From contig NZ_KV908330.1 of the NCBI RefSeq assembly GCF_001999765.1, positions 44,921 to 108,920 of the forward strand: a stretch of 64,000 bases of DNA, in the 5' to 3' direction. The position numbers and the translations under genes were made by a program. Source of the DNA: Sinomonas mesophila (GTDB lineage: Bacteria > Actinomycetota > Actinomycetes > Actinomycetales > Micrococcaceae). The notes beneath the pieces are model-generated. The model made no database searches and was not told the origin of the DNA. It saw only the letters and a list, made by a program, of their open reading frames with translations. Shown here one piece after another: positions 36,840 to 44,959 of the stretch (the stretch's first letter is position 1; each line of letters starts with the position of its first letter).

Positions 36840-38411
36840 TCAGGCCTCCTGGTCAGCGGAATCGGCGCGGCCGGCGGCGGCCGGGCGCTCGGCGCCCGCG
36901 AACGCGGCGGCGAGGACGGGGGCTGGCGCGGGGGCTGGGCCGGGGCTCGGCGCGGCGGCATTCTCCGCCTCGCGGTAGCCGAGGCGGGCGACGTAGCGGC
37001 CCACGGGACCGGGATCGTGGAACCCCTCGTCGTCGAGCACGACGCGCCCGCCGGCGACAACGGCCTGCGGCCAGCCGCGGAGCCTGCGGCCGTGGAACGG
37101 CGAGAAATCGGTGCCCATGTGCAGCGCGGCCGCGTCGACGGTGCGGGCCTCGTCCGGGTCGAACACGACGAGGTCGGCGTCGAACCCCGGCGCGATGGCC
37201 CCCTTGCCCGGAAGCGCGTTGATCCTGGCCGGGCCGAACGCGAAGAGGTCCACGAAGCGCTCGAGGAGGCGCGCGCCGTCGTCCGCTCCCCCGCCGCCGC
37301 CCGTACCGGCCAGGCCGGCCGAAGACGAGGCAGCGGCTTCCGCGAGCGCGGTGAATGCGACGGGCATCCGGGTCTCGACGCCCGGGAGGCCGTGCGGCAT
37401 CTGCCTGATGTCGTCGGAGCGCTCGCGCTTCTGCGACAGGTCGTAGCTCGAATGGTCGCTCGAGACGGTGTGCACCGAGCCGTCGGCGAACCGCGAGCGC
37501 AGGGCAGCGACCGTCTCGGGCGAGCGCATGGGCGGGCAGCACGCGTACCACTCCGGGAAGCGCGAGGAGTAGACGCCGTCGTCGAGCACGAGGTAGTGCG
37601 GGCACGTCTCGGAATGCACCGCGAGGCCGCGGGCGCGGGCCTCGGCGACGAGGTCGACCGCGCCGGGAGTCGACTGGTGGACGAAGTACACGGGCGCCCC
37701 CGTGTACTCCGCCATCGCGAGGACCTCCCGCACGGAGGCCTCCTCCGCGAGCTCGGGCCGGGTCTCGTGCAGGTGCTCGATCCCGATCCGGCCGGCGTCC
37801 GCGTGAGCCTCGGTGCAGTCGGCGACCATCGCGTCGTGCTCGGCGTGGACGTAGGTGAGCCCGTCGAGGCGCACCATCTCGCGCATGACCTTCAGGACCG
37901 TGTCGTTCTCGGCCATCGTCGAGCCGCGGTTGGTCATGTACAGCTTCACGGAGCGGATGCCGAGCGCGGCGAGCTCCTCGAGCTGGGCCGGGACGGTCTC
38001 GTCCCAGTCGATGACGGACCCGTGGAGGCCGACGTCGCAGCGCGCCTCGCGGGCGAGGGCGAGCTTGGCCTTGGCGGCCTCGAGCGGGGTCTCGGAGGAG
38101 TCGCGTGGGATGCCGAAGTCGAGGATCGTCGTCGTGCCGCCCCACAGGGCTGCCGTGGTGGCGGTCGCGTAGTCGTCGAGCGTGCGCCAGCGGCCGGTGA
38201 CCTGGGCAACGTGGCAGTGGCCGTCGATGCCGCCGGGGATGACGGCGCGGCCGGCAGCGTCGATGGTGCGCGCCGCGGCGGGGACCGGCTCGGAGGCGTC
38301 CACGACGGCGGCGATGCGTCCGGCGTCGACCACGACGTGGGCGCGGCGGCTCCCGCCGGCGTTGACGACGAGCCCGTGGGCGACGACAAGGTCGGGCACG
38401 GGGGCGCTCAC
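36840..38411 (-). CDS. Hydantoinase / dihydropyrimidinase-type cyclic amidohydrolase
   Basis: 523 residues. The metal site shows HxH in GGIDGHCHV, the carboxylated lysine in SVKLYMTNRG, His in YVHAEHDAM, His in YFVHQSTPGAV, and the aspartate ligand in SSDHSSYD. ETCPHYLVLDDGVY is typical of hydantoinases and allantoinases. It opens the ring of a cyclic amide, such as a hydantoin, dihydropyrimidine or allantoin; the exact substrate is unclear. The last 60 residues are an Ala/Pro/Gly-rich tail not needed for catalysis. It starts with GTG overlapping the racemase stop (GTGA), indicating an operon with it. No carbamoylase gene follows. Confidence 0.9.
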   Translation of the reverse strand: MSAPVPDLVVAHGLVVNAGGSRRAHVVVDAGRIAAVVDASEPVPAAARTIDAAGRAVIPGGIDGHCHVAQVTGRWRTLDDYATATTAALWGGTTTILDFGIPRDSSETPLEAAKAKLALAREARCDVGLHGSVIDWDETVPAQLEELAALGIRSVKLYMTNRGSTMAENDTVLKVMREMVRLDGLTYVHAEHDAMVADCTEAHADAGRIGIEHLHETRPELAEEASVREVLAMAEYTGAPVYFVHQSTPGAVDLVAEARARGLAVHSETCPHYLVLDDGVYSSRFPEWYACCPPMRSPETVAALRSRFADGSVHTVSSDHSSYDLSQKRERSDDIRQMPHGLPGVETRMPVAFTALAEAAASSSAGLAGTGGGGGADDGARLLERFVDLFAFGPARINALPGKGAIAPGFDADLVVFDPDEARTVDAAALHMGTDFSPFHGRRLRGWPQAVVAGGRVVLDDEGFHDPGPVGRYVARLGYREAENAAAPSPGPAPAPAPVLAAAFAGAERPAAAGRADSADQEA

Positions 38412-39235
38412 CGGGCACCCGCCGGGAACTCGGATGATGCGGAGGCCACCCGCGATGCCGACGGGGCGGACGAGGCCGTGCGCGCGGCGAGCTGGGCGGC
38501 GTCGAGCGCCGCGTCCAGCGCGGGGCTGAGGCCGGCGCGCCGCTTCGCCGGCGGGGCCGCGAAGGAGCCGGCCCGGTGCGGGCCCGAGGCCAGCCCCACG
38601 ACGGCCTCGGCGAGGCGGATGCCCGCGCCGATCCCGTCGACGACCGGGACCGGGATCTCGTCCGCGACGTCGCGGGCGAGCCCGGCGAGCGGGGCGCCGG
38701 CGAGGATGACGACGTCGGCGCCGTCCTCCGCGACGGCGAGCCGCGCGAGCTCGACGAGGGTCGGCCGGAAGTCGTCCTGGACCGAGCCGATGCCGCGCAG
38801 GGCCTGCCTGATCGAGCGGATCGACGCGAGGCGGTCCGCGAGGCCGAAGCGCTCGACGCATTCGCGGTACCAGGCGGTGATCCGGTCCGAGATCGCGACG
38901 ATGGCGAAGCGCTGCCCCTGGAGCGCGGCGGCGCACAGGGCGGCCTCGGTGATGCCGATGACCGGCACGTCCACGAGCTCCTTGAGCGCGGGCATGCCCG
39001 GGTCGCCGAAGGCGGCGACGACGACGCCGTCGACCTCGCCCGCGTGCTCGGCGATGAGCTCGGCGACGGCGCCGGCGGCGATGAGCGACTCGAGGCGGGT
39101 CTCGATGTACTCGACGCCGTGGCCCGCGGTGCGGACGACGAGCTCGGTGCCCGGGCCTGCCGAGCGCTCGGCCTCGGCCCGGATGAGGTCCGTGACTTCG
39201 TCGCTGATGTTCGGATTGATGACCAGAAGTCTCAT
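38408..39235 (-). CDS. Asp/Glu/hydantoin racemase family protein lacking both catalytic cysteines
   Basis: 275 residues. It begins MRLLVINPNISDEVTDLIRA, the usual hydantoin-racemase opening. The two catalytic positions, normally Cys in ACFGDPG and Cys in LGCAGMAG, here read VVAAFGDPGMP and ILAGAPLAGL, so both cysteines are replaced. The C-terminal 50 residues are Ala/Ser-rich and variable. Its neighbours (hydantoinase after, GntR before) suggest a role with a cyclic amide substrate, but classical two-cysteine racemisation is not supported by the residues seen. Confidence 0.85.
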   Translation of the reverse strand: MRLLVINPNISDEVTDLIRAEAERSAGPGTELVVRTAGHGVEYIETRLESLIAAGAVAELIAEHAGEVDGVVVAAFGDPGMPALKELVDVPVIGITEAALCAAALQGQRFAIVAISDRITAWYRECVERFGLADRLASIRSIRQALRGIGSVQDDFRPTLVELARLAVAEDGADVVILAGAPLAGLARDVADEIPVPVVDGIGAGIRLAEAVVGLASGPHRAGSFAAPPAKRRAGLSPALDAALDAAQLAARTASSAPSASRVASASSEFPAGAR

Positions 39236-39287
39236 GGTGTCCCTTGCTTCCCTCCCGGGGCGGCGTGCCGCGCAGGGCGTGCGCGGC

Positions 39288-39935
39288 TCACGCCGTCCCG
39301 GGGAACTGTTCTCTGTACTTCTCGATGTGGTGCACGGACTGCTCTGCCGCCCGGTCCGGGTCCTTCGAGGCGATGGCCTCGTAGAGCTCGCGGTGCTCGC
39401 GGACGAGCTCGGGGAGGTCGGAGACGTGCCGGAAGAGCCAGTGCATGCGGCCCTGGAGAGGCTCGAGGGCGCTGCGCAGGAAGCCGTTGTCCGCGATCCG
39501 GGTGACCTCGTCGTGGAAACCGCTGTTGGCGCGGTGCGCCTCGGCGACGGCTCCGCGCGCGAGGGCCTCTTCGGCGTCGTCGAGGAGCCGGACGAGGCCC
39601 GCGAGGTCCTCGTCGGTGGCCCGCTGGGCCGCGAGCCGGCACGCGAGGACCTCGAGGGAGATGCGCACGTCGAAGAGGTCCGCGACCTCCTTCTCGCTCA
39701 GGCTCGCCACGACCATGCCGCGCGAGGCGCGCTCGGCGACGATCCCCTCCTGCCGCAGCATCCGCAGGGCCTCACGGACCGGCAGGCGGGAGACGTTGAA
39801 CTCGGCCGCGAGGTCCCGCTCGATGAGCCGGGTCCCCGGAGGGTAGTAGCCCTCGAAGATGCGACCCCTGAGGGTGTCGCGGATGTCCTCGCGCAGGGGC
39901 CGCTCCCGCTGCGTCTCCTCGGCCGGCTGGGCCAT
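39288..39935 (-). CDS. GntR/FadR-type (FCD) regulator of the hydantoinase cluster
   Basis: 215 residues. The GntR winged helix occupies residues 12-75 (LRGRIFEGYYPPGTRLIERD, then FNVSRLPVREALRMLRQEG). The C-terminal FCD domain has FDVRISLEVLACRLAA with Asp and His positions suited to metal binding (FHDEVTR, ELVREHRELYEAI). It precedes the racemase and hydantoinase on the same strand by 52 bp. Palindromes TTGGGATCCCAA and TTGGTATCCC/GGGATACCAA near the two transporter genes are its likely operators. The effector is unknown. Confidence 0.9.
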   Translation of the reverse strand: MAQPAEETQRERPLREDIRDTLRGRIFEGYYPPGTRLIERDLAAEFNVSRLPVREALRMLRQEGIVAERASRGMVVASLSEKEVADLFDVRISLEVLACRLAAQRATDEDLAGLVRLLDDAEEALARGAVAEAHRANSGFHDEVTRIADNGFLRSALEPLQGRMHWLFRHVSDLPELVREHRELYEAIASKDPDRAAEQSVHHIEKYREQFPGTA

Positions 39936-40002
39936 CGTGCGCTCCTCGCTCGCTCGTGGTGGGGCGGTGCCCCGCTGCCTTCGTCCATTCGACCACGCGG
40001 GC

Positions 40003-40033
40003 CCGCGAGGGGGCGGGCGCCGCCCCCTCGCGG
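40003..40033 (-). terminator. Terminator after the ACS-type transporter
   Basis: A 14-bp stem CCGCGAGGGGGCGG / CCGCCCCCTCGCGG with a three-base loop, nine bases beyond the transporter stop (40042). It separates that gene from the GntR gene downstream. Confidence 0.75.
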
Positions 40034-40041
40034 CCCAGGGG

Positions 40042-41382
40042 TCACACGGGCAGGCGCTTGCTGTAGTCGAGCGTCAGCACGGCCGCGCCCATGACGAGCG
40101 CGGAGCCGACGAAGTACAGCAGGGCCCACGTGTAGCCGCCGGTCGCGCCGACGATGAAGCCGACGACGATCGGGGTGACGAAGCCGGCGATGTTGCCGCT
40201 GAAGTTCATCGCCCCGCCCAGGACGCCCGCGTTGGTGCGCCCGCCGAGGGTCCCGGGGACGGACCAGAACAGGCCCACCCAGCGGAGGAAGAACAGGACG
40301 ACCGAGAGCAGGACGACGGCGGCGATCGGGTCCGCGACGATCGTCACCCCGACGAGGCCGCCGGCAACGATGACGCTCGAGGCTCCGAGGAGCGAGCGCA
40401 TGACGACGTTCGCGCCGTAGCCCTTCTCGCGGAGCCTATCCGCAAGGAACCCGCCGAGGATCTCGCCGACGAAGCCGGCCCCGAAGATCACGAACGTGGA
40501 CCAGCCGATGGTCTTGAGGTCGAAGCCCTTGGCCTGGGACAGGTAGAGCGGGCCCCAGGTCAGGAGGCCGTAGAAGACGCCGTTGAAGCCGAGCCAGCCG
40601 AAGCACATGGCCCAGAAGGAGCGGAACTTCAGGTACGGCAGGAGCGCGCGGCGCGCCTCGCCCTTGGTGAGGCCCGCGGCCTCGTCCTCGGCGCGGTGCG
40701 AGGCCTCGATGTACTCGGCCTCGGCGTCGTTGACGCCCCTGTGCTCGCGGGGGCTGTCCCGGACGTACCACCAGACGAGGGCGCCGAGCACGACGGTCGC
40801 GATGCCCGCGATGATGAAGGCCGTCCGCCAGCCGCCGGCGGCGGCGATGAGCCACGTGATGATGATGCCGCCGAGGCCCGCGCCGAGCGGGGCGCCGGCG
40901 TCGAGGATGGTGGCGCCGCGGCCCCGCTCCTTCGAATGCATCCAGAGGGCGTTGAGCTTGCCGCCGGCGGGCATGACGCCGGCCTCGGTCACGCCGATGC
41001 CCAGGCGGGCGACGAACATGCTCAGGAAGCCCCCGGCCATGCCCGAGGCCGCGGTCGCGGCGCCCCAGCCGACGCACGACGCCGTGACGACCTTCCGGGG
41101 GCCGAAGCGGTCGATGAGCCAGCCGACGGGGACCTGCATGAGCGCGTAGGTCCAGAAGAAGGCCGAGAGCAGCAGGCCGACGAGCTCGGGGCCGAGGTTG
41201 AACTCCTTCTGGATGATGGGCAGGGCCACCGAGATGGAGCCGCGGTCGATGTAGTTGACGGCGACGAGCACGAGGAGCAGGAGGAAGAGCTTCCAGCGCA
41301 CGTTGGTGCGCCGGCCTGCGGCCTTCCCCTCGACGTCCTCGGCAAGGGGTTTGGTTGAAGAGGTTTCTTCTTGAAGGGACAC
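40042..41382 (-). CDS. MFS transporter, anion:cation symporter (ACS) type
   Basis: 446 residues with about 12 hydrophobic helices. The N-terminal motif NYIDRGSISVALPIIQKEF and the loop GWLIDRFGPRKV are typical of the ACS family (hexuronate, tartrate, phthalate and ureido acid carriers). GVTEAGVMPAGGKLNALWM is the characteristic helix-4/5 signature. It lies in the hydantoinase cluster, downstream of an operator region with two palindromes, so it probably imports the substrate or a precursor. The specific substrate cannot be read from sequence. Confidence 0.9.
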   Translation of the reverse strand: MSLQEETSSTKPLAEDVEGKAAGRRTNVRWKLFLLLLVLVAVNYIDRGSISVALPIIQKEFNLGPELVGLLLSAFFWTYALMQVPVGWLIDRFGPRKVVTASCVGWGAATAASGMAGGFLSMFVARLGIGVTEAGVMPAGGKLNALWMHSKERGRGATILDAGAPLGAGLGGIIITWLIAAAGGWRTAFIIAGIATVVLGALVWWYVRDSPREHRGVNDAEAEYIEASHRAEDEAAGLTKGEARRALLPYLKFRSFWAMCFGWLGFNGVFYGLLTWGPLYLSQAKGFDLKTIGWSTFVIFGAGFVGEILGGFLADRLREKGYGANVVMRSLLGASSVIVAGGLVGVTIVADPIAAVVLLSVVLFFLRWVGLFWSVPGTLGGRTNAGVLGGAMNFSGNIAGFVTPIVVGFIVGATGGYTWALLYFVGSALVMGAAVLTLDYSKRLPV

Positions 41383-41463
41383 GAGTCCTCCTTCACGACG
41401 GGTGGAGACGGTTGGCCTCGGGGAGGCCGTGCCCGGATGGGCGTGCGCAACGTGAGGGACCTC

Positions 41464-41490
41464 TTTGGGATCCCATAGTGGGATCCCAAA
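41464..41490. promoter_or_regulatory. Perfect GntR-type operator TTTGGGATCCCA-N3-TGGGATCCCAAA
   Basis: Two 12-bp arms (41464-41475 and 41479-41490) are exact reverse complements with a TAG spacer. Each arm itself contains the palindrome TGGGATCCCA. It lies about 82 bp upstream of the ACS transporter start, in the promoter area. The likely binder is the adjacent FCD-GntR regulator. Confidence 0.7.
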
Positions 41491-41528
41491 AGGGATCGTA
41501 GGGTGTGAGTGGTGCCACAGTCAACCGT

Positions 41529-41552
41529 TTGGGATCCCAAGTTGGGATCCCT
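41529..41552. promoter_or_regulatory. Second GntR-type site: two TTGGGATCCC copies
   Basis: TTGGGATCCCAA at 41529-41540 is followed after one base by TTGGGATCCCT at 41542-41552. It shares its core with the operator 39 bp away, giving four TGGGATCCC cores in 90 bp. Confidence 0.6.
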
Positions 41553-41559
41553 CCTTCCC

Positions 41560-41622
41560 CGATGCGGGGTCACCTCTCAGCGATGCGGGGTCACCTCCCT
41601 GCAATCCGGGGTCACCTCCCTC
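41560..41622. repeat. Triple 21-bp tandem repeat with GGGGTCACCTC core
   Basis: Three 21-bp units (41560-41580, 41581-41601, 41602-41622) share CGGGGTCACCTC; the first two differ at only two or three bases. They lie between the operator palindromes and the terminator. A second 21-bp triple repeat with a different core lies near 46250. Confidence 0.75.
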
Positions 41623-41625
41623 CAC

Positions 41626-41661
41626 AGCAGGGGCCGGGCCCCCACGGACCCGGCCCCTGCT
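41626..41661 (-). terminator. Terminator after the second racemase gene
   Basis: A 13-bp stem AGCAGGGGCCGGG / CCCGGCCCCTGCT with a ten-base loop, 38 bp beyond the racemase stop (41700). It ends the MFS-racemase transcript before the operator region of the next transporter. Confidence 0.75.
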
Positions 41662-41699
41662 CGGCTGCGGCGCCCAGCATCATGCTGCTGCGCCCAGCG

Positions 41700-42434
41700 T
41701 CAGGTTGTGGCGGCCTCGCTGATCCGCCCGAGGACGAGCGCGCACGCGCTCGGGATCGGCTCGACGATCTCGGCAATCCCCTCCCCCGCGAGCCGCCGGG
41801 CGGTCGCGCTCAGCGGGCCGCCCGCGATCACGACGGCCTCGGCTCCTGCCGCCGCGCATGCCCGCACGGCGTCGGCGAGCTCCATGAACTGCCGCTCGGG
41901 GTCCGCGGCGAGCTCGAGTGGCGGCGACGTCGTGAGCTGCACGCCCGTGAACGCGGTTCCCCCGCCGTGCTCGGCCGCGAGGTCGCGGAGCGAGTCGACG
42001 AGGAGGCCCGTGCTCGTCGCCATGCCGAACGGCCGCCCGCCGCGGGAGGCCGCGAGCACGGAGGCCTGCCCGATCCCGACGACGGGGATGCCGCGCGGCG
42101 CCAGCTCCTCCTCGAGCTCGGCGCGGCCCGGGTCCCCGATCGCGGCGACCACGACGGCGGCGACCTCGCCCGCGTCGGCAGCCACCCGCCGTCGTACGGC
42201 GTCCACCACGTGCGGAAGGGAAGCGGCGAGGGCCTCCGGGTCCACGATCATGGCCGGGCCAGAGGCCGCCGTGAGCCCCTCGACGGCGAGGCCCGACGGT
42301 GCAAGCTCGGCTTCGGCGAGGGATCGCATCATCTCGGTCGTGCGCTCGTTGGTGTTCGGGTTGACGAGCAGGACGGTGCGCGGCGCACCGTGCCCGGTGC
42401 CCGCAGTTCCAGCGGCCGCGGGGTCAGTGCCCAT
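41700..42434 (-). CDS. Second Asp/Glu racemase family protein, catalytic cysteines absent
   Basis: 244 residues. It shows TVLLVNPNTNERTTEMMRSL at the N-terminus and the family loops VVVAAIGDPGRAELEEE and AVVIAGGPLSATARRL. As in the racemase at 38408, the two positions normally held by cysteine are Ala and Gly. Start ATG 42434 lies 11 bases inside the end of the MFS gene upstream, so translation is coupled. The two paralogues are only about 35 percent alike by eye, so they are not a recent duplication. Classical racemase activity is unlikely from these residues. Confidence 0.82.
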   Translation of the reverse strand: MGTDPAAAGTAGTGHGAPRTVLLVNPNTNERTTEMMRSLAEAELAPSGLAVEGLTAASGPAMIVDPEALAASLPHVVDAVRRRVAADAGEVAAVVVAAIGDPGRAELEEELAPRGIPVVGIGQASVLAASRGGRPFGMATSTGLLVDSLRDLAAEHGGGTAFTGVQLTTSPPLELAADPERQFMELADAVRACAAAGAEAVVIAGGPLSATARRLAGEGIAEIVEPIPSACALVLGRISEAATT

Positions 42435-43917
42435 AGATCGCCGCCTCCTCGGACTCCTCCATGGGCTTGCCGAACGTCTCGGGCGGGAACTGGACCACGA
42501 TCGCCAGCACCAGGAAGAGCGCCGCGAGGGTCGCGAACATGCCCGGGATGCCGGCGACGTCGAAGATCGCGCCGGAGATGAGCGGGAACAGGCCGCCGGA
42601 GAGCGAGCCCGCGGCGAGGATGATCGACGTGCCGAAGCCGCGCGTGTGCGTCGGGTAGTGCTCGGGCGCGAAGACCCAGATCGTCGTGTTGAGGATGATG
42701 ACCGCGAAGTTGAACAGGAAGCCGAAGACGACGATCCAGACGATGTCCGTGGCCAGGAAGGCCATCGACAGGCCGGCGGCGAAGCCGATGGCGGCGGCGG
42801 CCGTGAGGACCTTCTTGCGTGGCAGGCGGCTGGCCAGGAATGCCGCGGTCGCGGCACCGACGAGCGAGCCGGACTGCATGACGAGCGTGAACCACAGGCT
42901 CGTGTTCACGGCATAGCCGCGGGAGACGAGGATCGTGGGCATGAGGGTCAGCATCGAGATCTGCGCGGCGTAGGACATGCAGACCGCGACGCACAGGAGC
43001 GCGGTACGGCTCAGGTACTTCCCGCGCAGGGCGTCCATCCACGTGGCCTGGGGGCCGGTCGGCGCAGTCTCGAGGTGCGGGTGGTGCGTGAGGTACGGCT
43101 CGGGGTCCGGGATCGGCCCGGAGAGCTTGCCGCGCGCAAGCCGCGTGATGACGAGGTTGGCCTCCTCGATCCTGCCCTTGGAGGCCAAGAAGCGGGGCGT
43201 CTCCGGGACGTAGCGCCGGAACCACATGACGAGGATGGCCGGGATGAACAGGAGGCCGAAGACCCAGCGCCAACGGTCCTCGCCGGTGAAGAGCGTGAAC
43301 ACAAGGATGCCGAAGGCGGGCGCGAGCATGTTGCCAAGGCCGGCGGCGGTGACGTTGATGAGGCCGACGGCGGTGCCGCGGTGCTTCGCTGCGAAGAACT
43401 CGGCCATCATGATGACCGCAACCGCGATCTCGCCGCCGAGGCCGAAGCCCACGATGAAGCGTCCGGCCGCGAGGATCGGGTAGTTCGGGGCGACGGCGCA
43501 CAGGAGCGAGCCCGCCGCGAAGATGATCAGGTTGATGATGAGCATATTGCGGCGTCCAAAGCGGTCCGCGACGAGGCCCGTCAGGATGCGCCCGAGCGCC
43601 GTGGCCGTGAACGTCATCGTGTTCAGGAGGCCGATCTCGAGGCCGCCGAGCCCCCAGGCCTCGCGGAGCACGGGGCCCGTGATGCCCACGGCGTTTTGCT
43701 CGAGAGCGTCGAAGAAGACGCCGAGCAGGATCATGAGGCCGATGTGGCGGTGCGCGCCGGTGACGCCGATGCGCGAGTAGGCGCCCTCGATCTGGGATGC
43801 GAGCGGGCTCGGAGCCTCGTCCGGCTTGGCGTGTCCGCCATGCGCGTGCCCGCTGCTGCCGGCGACACTGCCGACGGCGCTCGAGGCTGGGGGTGGGGAG
43901 GGAATCTGCTGGTCCAT
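42424..43917 (-). CDS. MFS transporter (sugar/aromatic-acid porter type)
   Basis: 497 residues from ATG 43917 (MDQQIPSPPP), which has GAGGAG upstream; a frame to 43974 lacks this. The cytoplasmic N-terminus is about 65 residues and His/Pro-rich. The MFS motif A is ADRFGRRNMLIINL and RYVPETPRFLASKGR follows helix 6, as in sugar- and aromatic-acid:proton symporters. It differs from the ACS carrier at 40042, so the cluster has two unrelated carriers. It is followed by a coupled racemase and preceded by an operator at 44009-44033. Substrate unknown; an acidic or ring amide compound is plausible from context. Confidence 0.88.
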   Translation of the reverse strand: MDQQIPSPPPASSAVGSVAGSSGHAHGGHAKPDEAPSPLASQIEGAYSRIGVTGAHRHIGLMILLGVFFDALEQNAVGITGPVLREAWGLGGLEIGLLNTMTFTATALGRILTGLVADRFGRRNMLIINLIIFAAGSLLCAVAPNYPILAAGRFIVGFGLGGEIAVAVIMMAEFFAAKHRGTAVGLINVTAAGLGNMLAPAFGILVFTLFTGEDRWRWVFGLLFIPAILVMWFRRYVPETPRFLASKGRIEEANLVITRLARGKLSGPIPDPEPYLTHHPHLETAPTGPQATWMDALRGKYLSRTALLCVAVCMSYAAQISMLTLMPTILVSRGYAVNTSLWFTLVMQSGSLVGAATAAFLASRLPRKKVLTAAAAIGFAAGLSMAFLATDIVWIVVFGFLFNFAVIILNTTIWVFAPEHYPTHTRGFGTSIILAAGSLSGGLFPLISGAIFDVAGIPGMFATLAALFLVLAIVVQFPPETFGKPMEESEEAAIYGH

Positions 43918-44008
43918 TGCTGCTCCTCGGAGCTCACAGGGATGGAAATTTTCCGCTTCGCGAAAATCTTGCACTGCGATGCGGAATGTGACCCAGATTA
44001 CCCCCCAT

Positions 44009-44033
44009 TTGGTATCCCATCAAGGGATACCAA
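44009..44033. promoter_or_regulatory. GntR-type operator TTGGTATCCC-N5-GGGATACCAA
   Basis: Perfect 10-bp arms (44009-44018 and 44024-44033) located about 92 bp upstream of the MFS start. The half-site TTGGTATCCC differs by one base from the TTGGGATCCC sites near the ACS transporter, so both transporters are probably under the same regulator. Confidence 0.65.
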
Positions 44034-44057
44034 GCGGATCATCCCTTCGGATGAGGC

Positions 44058-44912
44058 TCAGACCTCCGTCCTCCAGCTGTGCTCGGGCTCATAGCCGAGC
44101 ATCCGGCGAGCCTTGTCGATCGAGAGGAGCGTCTCGTGTTCGCGGAGCTCCCGCGTGAGGCGCACCCCGGGGAAGACCTCGGCCGCGAGCGCGGCCGAGG
44201 GGACGGACATGACCGTGTCCGCCGCCGCGATGATGTAGGCCTCGAAACCGGGGCGGCCGGCCTCGAGGGCGCGGCGCACCGCCTGGGCGCCGTCGCGCGC
44301 GTCGATGTATCCCCAGAGGTTCCACTTGCGTCCGCGCGGGTCGGCGTCGAAGGACGGGAACTCCGCGTAGTCCCCCGGGGCCATGACGTTGGAGAAGCGC
44401 AGGGCGCTGACGCTCAGCCCGGGGTCCCAGCGGCACAGCTGGACGGCCATCTGCTCCTCGAGATGCTTGACGAGCGAGTACGTGCTCTCGGGGCGCGCCG
44501 CGTACTCCTCGTCGACAGGGATGTAGGGCGGCGGCGTGTCGAAGGGCAGGCCGAGCAGGGTCTCGCTCGAGGCGTAGACGATCCGCCCAACCCCCGCGCG
44601 GCGCGCAGCCTGGAAGACGTTGTACGTCGCGAGCATGTTGTTGCGGAACGTCGCGGCGTCCGGGGCCAGTCCCGGCGCCGGGATCGCGGCGAGGTGCACG
44701 ACGGCGTCGACCCCGCCGTGGCGGTCGTCGACGCCCACGAGCGCGTCGGCCACCTGGCCATAGTCCGTGAGGTCGATGCGGATGAATCCGGGCCCGGGCT
44801 CCCCCACGGCGTCGAGGTTCCAGACCGTATGGCCCTCCTCGCGCAGGTGCGCGAGCACCGCCCTGCCAAGCTTGCCGCTTCCGCCGGTGAGTGCGATCTC
44901 CATGCGACCCAT
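44058..44912 (-). CDS. NAD(P)-dependent epimerase/dehydratase-like oxidoreductase
   Basis: 284 residues. The Rossmann motif is ALTGGSGKLGRAVLAHL, and the active site has Ser in YASSETLLG with YSLVKHLEE as the YxxxK pair. Later motifs are ALRFSNVMAPGDYAEFPSF and the substrate region VDEEYAARPESTYSLVKH. It belongs to the extended SDR group acting on sugars or related compounds. An ATG at 44903 is an alternative start. It is transcribed with the catabolic genes on the same strand but lies outside the operator, so its link to the cluster is uncertain. Confidence 0.85.
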   Translation of the reverse strand: MGRMEIALTGGSGKLGRAVLAHLREEGHTVWNLDAVGEPGPGFIRIDLTDYGQVADALVGVDDRHGGVDAVVHLAAIPAPGLAPDAATFRNNMLATYNVFQAARRAGVGRIVYASSETLLGLPFDTPPPYIPVDEEYAARPESTYSLVKHLEEQMAVQLCRWDPGLSVSALRFSNVMAPGDYAEFPSFDADPRGRKWNLWGYIDARDGAQAVRRALEAGRPGFEAYIIAAADTVMSVPSAALAAEVFPGVRLTRELREHETLLSIDKARRMLGYEPEHSWRTEV

Positions 44913-44959
44913 GCTCTGTCACCCCGCCGCAGGTGTCACGGGGCCGCCCGCGCGGAAGA

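Larger units (their letters stand above)
41383..41699. other. 317-bp regulatory region between the racemase and the ACS transporter
   Basis: Gene-free. From left to right it contains the transporter ribosome-binding site (GGAGGA, minus strand), two GntR-type palindromes (41464-41490 and 41529-41552), a triple 21-bp repeat (41560-41622), and the terminator of the upstream transcript (41626-41661). No coding frame with support is present. Confidence 0.7.

Noticed and set aside
40042..43917. The two MFS genes as a recent tandem duplication
   Set aside because: They carry different family signatures (ACS versus sugar/aromatic-acid porter) and do not align well.
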